Assembly (NCBI GenBank): GCA_024233785.1
Contig: JACKPD010000024.1
Location: forward strand, 1 to 27,128
DNA: 27,128 nucleotides
DNA from: Spirochaetales bacterium
GTDB taxonomy: Bacteria > Spirochaetota > Spirochaetia > CADAEX01
Reading direction: 5' to 3'
In this document: piece after piece, positions 14,544 through 21,177 of the stretch
How the letters are laid out: each line of letters begins with the position of its first letter
How positions within the stretch are numbered: the stretch's first letter is position 1
Translations under genes and position numbers: made by a program
Notes under the pieces: generated by a model
What the model saw: the letters and a program-made list of their open reading frames with translations, nothing else
What the model was told of the DNA's origin: nothing
The model's database searches: none

Positions 14544-16481
14544 ATGGAAAATAAAATTAAAGACAAGAAAAAGGAAAAGCTGGCAGAATCCCTGGTTGAA
14601 CGCAGAAGGCCTGTTGAGCCTGCTAACAGGGCTCTGTATTATCTGCTCTTTGGAACAGGTGCTCTTTTCTCTTTTATTTACTGGTTCACTTGCGGTACCG
14701 GCTCGTACTCTACGGAAAGTCATCGGGGAATCTACTATATCCTGACTATGGTCATGACTTTTTTAATGTACAGGTCTTCGATTAAAAATAAGAGCAAAAA
14801 TCCATCAGTTTTTGATATACTGATTGCAATTGCGTCTGTTGCGGTTGTTGTTGTCTGGATCGTAATATATCCGAATTATGCAGTAAAAAAAATCGGCAAT
14901 CCGGACACAATTCATCTTGTTATAGGCGCGCTTGTAATCCTCCTTTCTCTTGAAATTGCGAGGAGGGTTGTGGGTTATGTTCTTCCGGCTATGGCTCTTG
15001 TATTTCTGCTTTACGCCTATTTCGGGCCCTATGTTCCGGGAATGCTCGGGCATTACGGCTTCGGGCTTGACAGGATATCCGAGTTTGTCGGCTTCAGCAT
15101 GGAAGGAATATGGGGCGTTGTAATGAACACATACGCGACATACATATTCCCCTTTATAATTTTTGCCTCTTTTATTGATTCTGCGGGAGCCGGTAAAGCG
15201 ATTGAGAAAATATCAACTGCCCTTGCTGGCGGCGCCCGGGGCGGTCCTGCCAAGGTTGCTGTTATATCAAGCGGCCTTATAGGTTCGGTAACCGGCTCAT
15301 CCGCTGCAAATGCTGTAATAACCGGTTCCTACACAATCCCGATAATGAAAAATCTCGGATACCGCGCCCATACAGCTGCCGGTATAGAGGCGGCAGCATC
15401 TACCGGAGGGCAGTTTATGCCTCCGATTATGGGAGCAGCTGCGTTTCTAATCGCGGCTTTTACAAGGACGCCGTATACAGAAATAGTAAGAATATCAATT
15501 ATCCCGGCATTTCTCTATTTTCTCGGTGTAGGCATGATGGTCCACTTTATCGCGGCAAGGAGAGGCATCAAGGGTCTTCCCAAAAAGGATATACCCCCTC
15601 TCGGAAGGACTTTAAAGGAGGAAGGGTATCTGCTTCTTCCAATCCTTATTATCTTTATTATGATCGTCATGGGCTTTTCCCCTCAGCTGGCAGCATTCTG
15701 GTCAATTATCGCGGCCATAGCACTGAGCTGGATTACTCCTGAAAACAGGATGACGCCGAAAAGGATTATGGAAGCTTTCTATAAATCTGCAAAAAGTTCA
15801 CTTACTGTCGGCGCGACAGCGGGTGTTATCGGGATAATTGTCGGAATTGTTTCAATGACCGGTCTCGGAATGAAATTTTCGCAGTACATCATATCACTTT
15901 CAGGCGGATTACTGCCAACGACAATCCTGTTTATAGCTGTCGCCGGCTACATTATCGGCATGGGAGTTACTGTAACAGCTACCTACATTCTGCTGGCGGT
16001 TCTCGCGGTGCCTGCCCTGGTTAACCTCGGGGTTGATATGCTTGCCGCCCACCTTCTGGTTTTCTGGTTCTGTAATGTCGGAGGGATTACTCCCCCTGTC
16101 TGTCTGGTAGCTTTCGCGGCATCGGCAATAGCTGACTGCAAACCTCTTGACGCCGGCTGGGCCGCACTGAGACTGGCTTCTCCTCTTTTTATTATTCCTC
16201 TGCTTTTTATCTATACGCCGATTCTTCTTAACGGGCCGGCGGGAGAAGTCTGGGCTACTGTAATAACCAGTACTATAGGAATTGTCGCCTTTGCCGGAAT
16301 GATGCAGGGCTACTGGCTTAAAAGAGCGAGCGTAATCCACAGGGTAGCCCTCGGCCTTTCCGCGCTCCTGCTGTTTCTGCCCCAGCCCGCTACAGATATT
16401 GCCGGTATTGTACTTCTTGCAGCTGTAACCATTGTTAATTACAGGGTAAAAGAAACCGAAGCAGCCCCGCAGGTGTGGTAG
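14544..16481 (+). CDS. TRAP transporter fused permease (DctQM, 4TM/12TM)
   Basis: A 645-residue inner-membrane protein that joins the small DctQ-like and large DctM-like subunits in one chain, the form normally paired with TAXI binding proteins. After a basic N-terminus (MENKIKDKKKEKL) about four helices fill residues 30-150, then the DctM-like part follows. Conserved DctM features include SGLIGSVTGSSAANAVITGSYTIP near residue 248, EAAASTGGQFMPPIMGAAAF near 280, and a later VGGITPPVCLVAFAASAIA near 512. It imports the TAXI ligand with sodium or protons. An AAAAGGA lies ten bases before the ATG. The cupin gene follows 21 bases after the stop. Confidence 0.93.
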   Translation: MENKIKDKKKEKLAESLVERRRPVEPANRALYYLLFGTGALFSFIYWFTCGTGSYSTESHRGIYYILTMVMTFLMYRSSIKNKSKNPSVFDILIAIASVAVVVVWIVIYPNYAVKKIGNPDTIHLVIGALVILLSLEIARRVVGYVLPAMALVFLLYAYFGPYVPGMLGHYGFGLDRISEFVGFSMEGIWGVVMNTYATYIFPFIIFASFIDSAGAGKAIEKISTALAGGARGGPAKVAVISSGLIGSVTGSSAANAVITGSYTIPIMKNLGYRAHTAAGIEAAASTGGQFMPPIMGAAAFLIAAFTRTPYTEIVRISIIPAFLYFLGVGMMVHFIAARRGIKGLPKKDIPPLGRTLKEEGYLLLPILIIFIMIVMGFSPQLAAFWSIIAAIALSWITPENRMTPKRIMEAFYKSAKSSLTVGATAGVIGIIVGIVSMTGLGMKFSQYIISLSGGLLPTTILFIAVAGYIIGMGVTVTATYILLAVLAVPALVNLGVDMLAAHLLVFWFCNVGGITPPVCLVAFAASAIADCKPLDAGWAALRLASPLFIIPLLFIYTPILLNGPAGEVWATVITSTIGIVAFAGMMQGYWLKRASVIHRVALGLSALLLFLPQPATDIAGIVLLAAVTIVNYRVKETEAAPQVW

Positions 16482-16490
16482 GCAAAAGAT

Positions 16491-16496
16491 AAGGAG
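16491..16496 (+). promoter_or_regulatory. Shine-Dalgarno that selects the cupin TTG start
   Basis: AAGGAG lies six bases before TTG at 16503. An ATG at 16498 is only one base away and would encode just Met-Ile-stop, so TTG is the working start. Confidence 0.6.
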
Positions 16497-16502
16497 AATG
16501 AT

Positions 16503-16895
16503 TTGAACAGAAAACTGATATATTCACTGGATGAGGCCCATACGGGAGTACTGCACGGCGGTGCTGGTATATTCCGTGTCCTTATTGATAAAGATATGGG
16601 AGGCGCCGAGCACTTCTCTCTGCTGGTTAATACCAGCAGGGCGGGAGCTTCGGGAAAGGAACATTCCCATGATGTGGAACACTGCTGGTATATACTGTCA
16701 GGAAAGGCCACCTTCTACATGGACGGAGAGCCGCACAGGATAGGGCCGAATATGGCCATCTTTACGCCCAAAGGCGTTCCCCACAGGATGGACATAGACC
16801 CTGAAGAGGATATGACCTATGTTGTTATCTATGCCCCTCCGGGACCTGAGCAGCAGCTTAAGGAAAACCAGGCGCACGCTTTCGACTCTAAATAG
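16503..16895 (+). CDS. small single-domain cupin protein, TRAP-operon member
   Basis: A 130-residue cytosolic protein with one cupin beta-barrel. Metal ligands are visible as the HxHxxEH motif (His54, His56, Glu59, then His60) and His94 in the second motif (PKGVPH). The N-terminal GVLHGGAGIFRVLID and C-terminal PPGPEQQLKENQAHAFD segments flank the barrel and are shared with the paralogue at 16997-17410. The start is TTG, placed by a good Shine-Dalgarno. It is the third gene of the TAXI-TRAP operon, so it may bind, isomerise or oxidise the imported compound or sense it. The exact reaction cannot be read. A strong terminator follows. Confidence 0.85.
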   Translation: MNRKLIYSLDEAHTGVLHGGAGIFRVLIDKDMGGAEHFSLLVNTSRAGASGKEHSHDVEHCWYILSGKATFYMDGEPHRIGPNMAIFTPKGVPHRMDIDPEEDMTYVVIYAPPGPEQQLKENQAHAFDSK

Positions 16896-16921
16896 ATTTA
16901 TATAATTAATTGAATTTTTAA

Positions 16922-16950
16922 GGGGCCCCCGTCAGGAGGCCCCATTTTTT
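16922..16950 (+). terminator. intrinsic terminator of the TAXI-TRAP-cupin operon
   Basis: GGGGCC (16922-16927) pairs with GGCCCC (16938-16943), with an inner CC/GG extension across one mismatch and the loop GTCA. ATTTTTT follows immediately. The T-run is on the + strand side only, so it ends the TRAP operon rather than the convergent cupin gene. Confidence 0.85.
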
Positions 16951-16996
16951 ATCCGGAATTAATTGAACAGGTTGTCATAAATTGTTTCTTGAATTG

Positions 16997-17410
16997 TTAT
17001 TTTGAATTGTCCGCTGCCGTATCATCAAAGGCATTTGCCTGCTTGTGGCGCAGCTTCTGCTCAGGGCCCGGGGGCGAGTAGATTACAATAACGTTAAGGT
17101 CTGATCCCTCATCGACAACAGGCTGATGCAGAGCGTTAGGCGGCACGAATATGGCGCTTCCCGGCTTCATCTCATAGGCTTTACCGTCAATGTTCATAGT
17201 CCCGGTCCCGGAAAGAACATAGAAGCAGTGCTCCTCATCATGCCTATGGCTGCTTCCGGCGGCCCCAGCCTTTATCGTATTCTGCAGCAGTGAGAAATTC
17301 TTTGCCCCGCAGTTAGGCCCGTCAATATAAATTCTGAAAGTCCCTGCATTGCCGTGCAGGACCCCTTTCGTAGCGTCTTCTTTTGTTACCAGTATTTTTT
17401 TATCACCCAT
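16997..17410 (-). CDS. second small cupin protein, paralogue of 16503-16895
   Basis: A 137-residue single-domain cupin, convergent with the TRAP operon. Metal ligands are His55, His57 and Glu60 (followed by His61) and His95 (NALH). By a gap-free hand alignment over the shared stretch from GVLHG to AFD, about half the residues match the operon cupin, including the barrel ligands and the unusual ending PPGPEQ..L....A.AFD. The start is ATG with AAGGAG nine bases upstream, and a possible -10 box TATACT lies farther upstream. The pair looks like an inverted local duplication that kept both copies. The substrate is unknown, and a shared pathway with the TAXI-TRAP cargo is likely from linkage. Confidence 0.83.
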   Translation of the reverse strand: MGDKKILVTKEDATKGVLHGNAGTFRIYIDGPNCGAKNFSLLQNTIKAGAAGSSHRHDEEHCFYVLSGTGTMNIDGKAYEMKPGSAIFVPPNALHQPVVDEGSDLNVIVIYSPPGPEQKLRHKQANAFDDTAADNSK

Positions 17411-17502
17411 TATTTTCTGCTCCTTATGTTTTGTGGAAAAGTATATTATGATCTTTATGAAGAAAATGACTATCCCGACTTTTTTGTTTTGAATTACTGT
17501 GC

Positions 17503-17778
17503 TTATTTCGATTCCACCAATCTTCCGTTTATATATTTATGGAGAAGGCTGGATATCAGGGTCTGATACGGAATACCCTCTTCAAGTGCTTTTCTCTGGA
17601 TCGATTGGAGATCTCTTTCACTTATACGTATATTGACTCGCTTGTCTTTTCTCAGTGTATTGGCTGCGTATTGACTATACTTTTTCTTTTCTCTTTCCGT
17701 ATTATTTACAGATTTAAACTCACCACCTTCAATTGCGTTTAAAATATCCAGTTCTTCTTCTGAGTATTTATTAATCAT
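17503..17778 (-). CDS. ribbon-helix-helix antitoxin (BrnA/CopG-like)
   Basis: A 91-residue protein. The C-terminal half (residues 45-87) has the ribbon-helix-helix pattern: a beta strand KRVNIRIS followed by two helices, DLQSIQRKALEEGI and PYQTLISSLLHKYINGRL. The charged N-terminal half (EEELDILNAIEGGEFKSV) would wrap the toxin. It should neutralise the BrnT-like protein and bind the cassette's promoter as a repressor. It overlaps the toxin gene by eight bases. Its own AGGAGG Shine-Dalgarno (17792-17787) lies inside the toxin gene, so it can be translated more strongly than the toxin. The region is markedly AT-rich compared with neighbours. Confidence 0.8.
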   Translation of the reverse strand: MINKYSEEELDILNAIEGGEFKSVNNTEREKKKYSQYAANTLRKDKRVNIRISERDLQSIQRKALEEGIPYQTLISSLLHKYINGRLVESK

Positions 17779-18055
17779 TTTCTGTTCCTCCTGAATACTT
17801 TTTAGTGTATTTGCGGCTTGGAATAATAGTTTTCAGAAATATTTTTTCATCATCTTCTGCAAATGGCACATAGTAAATATAGTTGTTTAACTCTAATATA
17901 AAATATTTCTGTCTTGGATATTTTTCCTGATTGGGATTTTCAACAATATCCATAATGTCGCCTTTTTCTATGAGAAAAAGTACATCTTCAAAAGATATGT
18001 TTCTTGTTTTTCTCAATTCCCTGTTTTTGTTTTCATCCCAATCAAAAAGTTTCAC
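17771..18055 (-). CDS. BrnT-like toxin of a type II toxin-antitoxin pair
   Basis: A 94-residue protein starting FDWDENKNRELRKTRNISFEDVLFL, the N-terminal pattern of BrnT toxins (F-WD-KN, then a helix and SFE). BrnT proteins have an RNase-like RelE-type fold and cut RNA to slow growth. The toxin-first order with the antitoxin overlapping at the 3' end matches brnTA. The start is GTG at 18055, fixed by the family N-terminus. No Shine-Dalgarno precedes it, and the promoter -10 box ends five bases upstream, so the message should be leaderless. The activity is inferred from the family and context and the pairing of residues was not checked by alignment. Confidence 0.75.
   Translation of the reverse strand: MKLFDWDENKNRELRKTRNISFEDVLFLIEKGDIMDIVENPNQEKYPRQKYFILELNNYIYYVPFAEDDEKIFLKTIIPSRKYTKKYSGGTEND
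17787..17792 (-). promoter_or_regulatory. strong Shine-Dalgarno of the antitoxin gene
   Basis: AGGAGG on the - strand lies within the last codons of the toxin gene, eight bases before the antitoxin ATG. The toxin gene itself lacks any such site. Confidence 0.7.
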
Positions 18056-18090
18056 AATTAATTATAATTACAATGTGTGCTTTTTGTCAA
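18053..18090 (-). promoter_or_regulatory. promoter and probable operator of the toxin-antitoxin cassette
   Basis: On the - strand a perfect TTGACA (18090-18085) is followed by 18 bases and a perfect TATAAT (18066-18061). A 12-bp palindrome TAATTATAATTA (18059-18070) covers the -10 box and would suit autorepression by the ribbon-helix-helix antitoxin. The toxin GTG begins five bases after the -10 box, so the transcript should have no leader. Confidence 0.65.
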
Positions 18091-18136
18091 CAAAAACACA
18101 ATACTTGACACTGCTAAACTAATAAGGATGAAAATA

Positions 18137-18454
18137 CTATGTGAAAAAATAAAGCAGCGCCATATAAAAAGCTGTCCCCCCGAAAATGCTCAGGAGAGCG
18201 TTTTTCCAGAGGAAATGGAAAATGACAACAGATAATCCAGCGGCCCATGGAATAATTACCGCGGGATCCGTAACGCCGGTTTTCAGCGGAAGGCTTGTCA
18301 GAACAAGTACTGTCATTACCGCGCCGGGAATAAGACGCGCCCCTTTGAGAAACCTCTCAGGGGGATGTTTTTTGGAGAAGAGGAGAAAAGGAAATGCCCT
18401 TGTCAAAAGTGTTACAAACCCCATTGCAGCAGCGGCAATTAATACTTTATTCAC
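18137..18454 (-). CDS. azlD: AzlD-like small subunit of branched-chain amino acid exporter
   Basis: A 105-residue membrane protein with about three to four hydrophobic helices. It has the AzlD pattern: an N-terminal helix, then FVTLLTRAFPFLLF, and a second block LIPGAVMTVLVLTSLPL. With AzlC it forms an exporter for branched-chain or related amino acids. Its start is GTG, overlapping the stop codon of azlC as GTGA, with GGAG eight bases upstream inside azlC. This overlap supports coupled expression of the two subunits. Confidence 0.88.
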   Translation of the reverse strand: MNKVLIAAAAMGFVTLLTRAFPFLLFSKKHPPERFLKGARLIPGAVMTVLVLTSLPLKTGVTDPAVIIPWAAGLSVVIFHFLWKNALLSIFGGTAFYMALLYFFT

Positions 18455-19152
18455 TTTTTTACTCCACTTTTAACCATTTTAACCATGAAAAAACATGATG
18501 CCGATCCAAGTACTATCCCTCCTGTCAGGGCCTGCCCAGGAAAACCCAGCAGGTTAAACATCAATACGCCGGCCGCTGCAGCAAGGAACGGCCCGGGACG
18601 TTTTAATGTTTTAACCTGTTCGACAAGAAGCACTATAAAAAGCGCGGTAAGGGCAAAATCAAGGCCCGGGGCATCCCACATAATTACTGACCCTAAAAGC
18701 GCTCCAAGAGTACTTCCAAGCGTCCAGTAGGACTGGTTGAAAAGCGTAATCAGAAAATCAAACCTTTCCCTGTCGCATCCTTCCGGCGGATCTACAGTTG
18801 TGAGAAGAGCATATGTTTCATCTGTGAGCCCGTATATAAGATAGGGTTTTGCCCATTTGAACAGTGAAAATCTTTCAAGCAGTGAAATTCCGTAAACCAT
18901 GTGCCTTGAATTGATGAGGAAAACCGCAAGGGCCATCTCCGCTATGCTTTTCTGCTGTGCAAACAGGGAAAGGGCCAGGAACTGCGCTGCTCCCGCGAAG
19001 ATGATGATGCACATCAGCGGGGCCCAGTACCAGGGCAGGCCGGTTTTTACAAGAAGAAATCCGTATGCCATCCCGATGGGAACATATCCGAACATGACGG
19101 GTATGGTTGTTTTAAATGCCTGAAAAGCTGTCGCCTGCTGAACTTTATTCAT
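18451..19152 (-). CDS. azlC: AzlC-like large subunit of branched-chain amino acid exporter
   Basis: A 233-residue integral membrane protein. The AzlC family signature is clear near the start: PVMFGYVPIGMAYGFLLVKTGL, then CIIIFAGAAQFLALSLFA and FLINSRHMVYGISL, followed by YGLTDETYALL. About five to six helices are visible. It exports branched-chain amino acids or analogues together with AzlD. The start at 19152 fits the family N-terminus, although no Shine-Dalgarno stands at a normal distance. The start overlaps a ten-base palindrome ATTCCGGAAT. It lies downstream of trmL on the same strand, with a 115-base gap, so it probably has its own promoter. Confidence 0.92.
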   Translation of the reverse strand: MNKVQQATAFQAFKTTIPVMFGYVPIGMAYGFLLVKTGLPWYWAPLMCIIIFAGAAQFLALSLFAQQKSIAEMALAVFLINSRHMVYGISLLERFSLFKWAKPYLIYGLTDETYALLTTVDPPEGCDRERFDFLITLFNQSYWTLGSTLGALLGSVIMWDAPGLDFALTALFIVLLVEQVKTLKRPGPFLAAAAGVLMFNLLGFPGQALTGGIVLGSASCFFMVKMVKSGVKK

Positions 19153-19172
19153 TCCGGAATGTTAAATTTTTT

Positions 19173-19187
19173 TTTACCATTAGTAAA
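19173..19187. promoter_or_regulatory. palindrome upstream of azlC, possible operator
   Basis: TTTAC-CATTA-GTAAA is a perfect 5-5-5 inverted repeat 21 bases before the azlC start. Its position suits an operator. No regulator gene is adjacent. Confidence 0.3.
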
Positions 19188-19267
19188 GACGTTACTGAAA
19201 AAGCAGTGTAGCCCTGTATCAGGCGATATCAGGCAGAACCCGGCTGATCATATTTTAACCGCGGATT

Positions 19268-19756
19268 TTAAAAATGCCCCGGCTTTCCGTCAGCCTTGAG
19301 CCCGGGGAATTCCAGTTTCCGCAGGGCATCGTAAAGTACTATGGCCGCCGCGTTGGAGATATTGAGAGACCTTGCATCCGATACCATAGGTATCCTTATG
19401 CACCTGCCGTAGTTGGCCTTTAAAAGCTCTTCCGGCAGCCCTTTTGTTTCTTTACCGAAGAGAAGGTAGCTTCCATCCGGAATTTCGGCATCTGCATATG
19501 TTTTTTCAGCTTTTGTTGTAATATAAAAAAAATCACTTCCTGGGCATTTTGAAAAAAAATCCCCGAGGCTGCCGTAAAGGTGTACATCTACAAGGTTCCA
19601 GTAATCAAGCCCTGCGCGCTTTAAGTATCTGTCTTCTATAGAGAACCCGAGCGGTTCAACCAGGTGGAGGACTGCTCCGGCAGCGGCGCATGTCCGGGCG
19701 ATATTACCGGTATTCTGTGGTATTTCAGGTTCGACAAGGACAATATTTAATGGCAT
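19268..19756 (-). CDS. trmL: tRNA (cytidine/uridine-34 2'-O)-methyltransferase
   Basis: A 162-residue SPOUT methyltransferase that methylates the wobble ribose of tRNA-Leu with S-adenosylmethionine. The length matches TrmL (about 157 residues in E. coli). The three knot motifs are in place: PEIPQNTGNIARTCAA at residues 10-25, LLFGKETKGLP near 97, and IPMVSDARSLNISNAAAI near 121. The reading frame continues 20 residues upstream, but the ATG at 19756 has GGAGA at a good distance and starts the protein exactly where the family does. It is divergent from the GIY-YIG gene. TrmL is usually a single-gene unit, and no tRNA gene is visible nearby. Confidence 0.94.
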   Translation of the reverse strand: MPLNIVLVEPEIPQNTGNIARTCAAAGAVLHLVEPLGFSIEDRYLKRAGLDYWNLVDVHLYGSLGDFFSKCPGSDFFYITTKAEKTYADAEIPDGSYLLFGKETKGLPEELLKANYGRCIRIPMVSDARSLNISNAAAIVLYDALRKLEFPGLKADGKPGHF

Positions 19757-19807
19757 ACTTTCTCCGAATTCAGTTATATTATAAACAGACAGGGGAATAA
19801 GTATAAA

Positions 19808-19812
19808 GAGGG
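19808..19812 (+). promoter_or_regulatory. Shine-Dalgarno that points to a CTG start
   Basis: GAGGG (within AAAGAGGG) stands five bases before CTG at 19818. No ATG, GTG or TTG exists in this frame between the upstream stop (19782) and the GIY-YIG motif. Confidence 0.5.
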
Positions 19813-19817
19813 CCAAT

Positions 19818-20099
19818 CTGGAATCGGGAAAAGAATTATGGTATGTTTATATCGCGGAATGCTCTGACGGGACATACTATACAGGGATTACCAATAATAT
19901 TGAAAGACGGGAAAAAGAGCATAATACATCAGATATTAAAGGTGCCAGGTATACGAGGAGCAGAAGGCCGGTTAAGATTGTTTATCACGAAGAAAGGCAC
20001 GGCAGGGGAGAGGCTACGGTAAGGGAGAGGGAGATCAAAAGAATGAAAAAAGAACTGAAGAAGAATCTGGCTTCCGGGGCATCCTGTCAGGGTAATTAA
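19818..20099 (+). CDS. GIY-YIG domain protein (YhbQ-like), probable CTG start
   Basis: A protein of about 93 residues beginning LESGKELWYVYIAECSDG. The GIY-YIG nuclease signature is clear: WYVYIAEC, then TYYTGITNNIERREKEHN, an arginine-rich stretch (GARYTRSRRPVKIVYHEE) and the catalytic-type glutamate in EATVREREIKRMKK. Family members of this size are YhbQ/UPF0213-like small nucleases linked to DNA repair or RNA processing. The frame is open only from 19785 and contains no ATG, GTG or TTG before the domain. CTG at 19818, five bases after GAGGG, is the best start, and ATA codons at 19797 and 19803 are alternatives. The stop is four bases before the diguanylate cyclase gene, so they are probably cotranscribed. 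The alternative reading, that it is a decayed gene that lost its start, is less likely because the domain is intact. Confidence 0.8.
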   Translation: MESGKELWYVYIAECSDGTYYTGITNNIERREKEHNTSDIKGARYTRSRRPVKIVYHEERHGRGEATVREREIKRMKKELKKNLASGASCQGN

Positions 20100-20103
20100 A
20101 ACC

Positions 20104-21177
20104 ATGAGCAATATTTTCAATATCAATAAAGAAATTACAGAAGATCTTGTAAGGCTTTCCTTTTTTACGGATATTGGTAAATCAATTGCCGCTTCCAGGT
20201 CAATCAAGGAAACACTAAATCAGGTGATGAATCATATCGGTATGATTTTTACCCCTTATAACTGGTCGCTTCTTCTTGTAAACAGAAAAACCGGTAACCT
20301 GAAATTTGTGATTGTAGTTGGAGAGGCCGCGGACACCCTTACAGGTGTAGAGATACAGAAAGGTAAGGGAATTACAGGCTGGATAGCTGATAATGCACTG
20401 CCTATAATTATTGAGGATGTAAAAAAAGACAAAAGATTTGACAATTCGCTTGATAAAATGAGCGGATTTGAGACGAAATCGATTATTGGTGTTCCGCTTA
20501 AAACCAATGGAAAGGTTTTCGGGGTTATTGAACTGATCAATAAGCTGGACGGAACTACTTTTACGGCCCATGATCTGAAAATTCTTACAACCATTGCCGA
20601 CTTTGCCGCTATTGCGATAGAAAAAGCATATTATCTTTCCAGTTTAAGGAAGATGGTAAATGTCGACCCCCTTACAGGTGTTTACAACCGCAGGTTTCTC
20701 TTTTTTTATCTGGACAAGGAACTGAAAAGGAAAAAAAGGGAAGGGGCGGAGCTTTCTCTTTTATTTATCGATATTGACGGCTTTAAAAAGATAAATGACA
20801 GCTATGGACATGTGGAAGGTGATAAAGTACTGATCTCTGTTTCCAAAATTCTGATTTCTTCAGTCCGGGACTCTGATATGGTTTTCCGCTTCGGAGGGGA
20901 TGAATTTTTTGTGCTTCTTCCTCATTCAGGCCGTGATGACGCCTGCAGGATTATTGACAGGATAAATGAAAAGATTGACAGGCTTAACAGCGGATCAGGT
21001 ATTAAAGTAACTCTTGCTATCGGATGCAGTGAAGCGGAAGGGGAAACAGCCGAAGAGGTCCTTTCAAAAGTTGACAGCGAAATGTACAATAAAAAGCAGT
21101 TTAAGCAGGAAGAAAATATTACGGACCTTGCAGAGCATATAGAAGAGGTGTTTCTGGAAGATGAAAAAAGAGAGTGA
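20104..21177 (+). CDS. GAF-GGDEF diguanylate cyclase
   Basis: A 357-residue cytosolic signalling enzyme. Residues 32-178 form a GAF sensor domain (KGKGITGWIADNALPIIIED, then SIIGVPL and FGVIELINK). Residues 181-345 form a GGDEF domain that makes c-di-GMP from two GTP. Visible motifs are DPLTGVYNRR (188-197), FIDIDGFKKIND (221-232, metal-binding aspartates), the GGDEF loop at 264-268 and an RxxD inhibitory site (Arg255, Asp258) five residues before it. The enzyme should therefore be active and feedback-inhibited. The GAF ligand is unknown. There is no membrane segment. Its 3' end overlaps the activase gene by 17 bases, and only weak Shine-Dalgarno support stands before its own ATG, so it may be translated through coupling with the GIY-YIG gene. 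Confidence 0.92.
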   Translation: MSNIFNINKEITEDLVRLSFFTDIGKSIAASRSIKETLNQVMNHIGMIFTPYNWSLLLVNRKTGNLKFVIVVGEAADTLTGVEIQKGKGITGWIADNALPIIIEDVKKDKRFDNSLDKMSGFETKSIIGVPLKTNGKVFGVIELINKLDGTTFTAHDLKILTTIADFAAIAIEKAYYLSSLRKMVNVDPLTGVYNRRFLFFYLDKELKRKKREGAELSLLFIDIDGFKKINDSYGHVEGDKVLISVSKILISSVRDSDMVFRFGGDEFFVLLPHSGRDDACRIIDRINEKIDRLNSGSGIKVTLAIGCSEAEGETAEEVLSKVDSEMYNKKQFKQEENITDLAEHIEEVFLEDEKRE

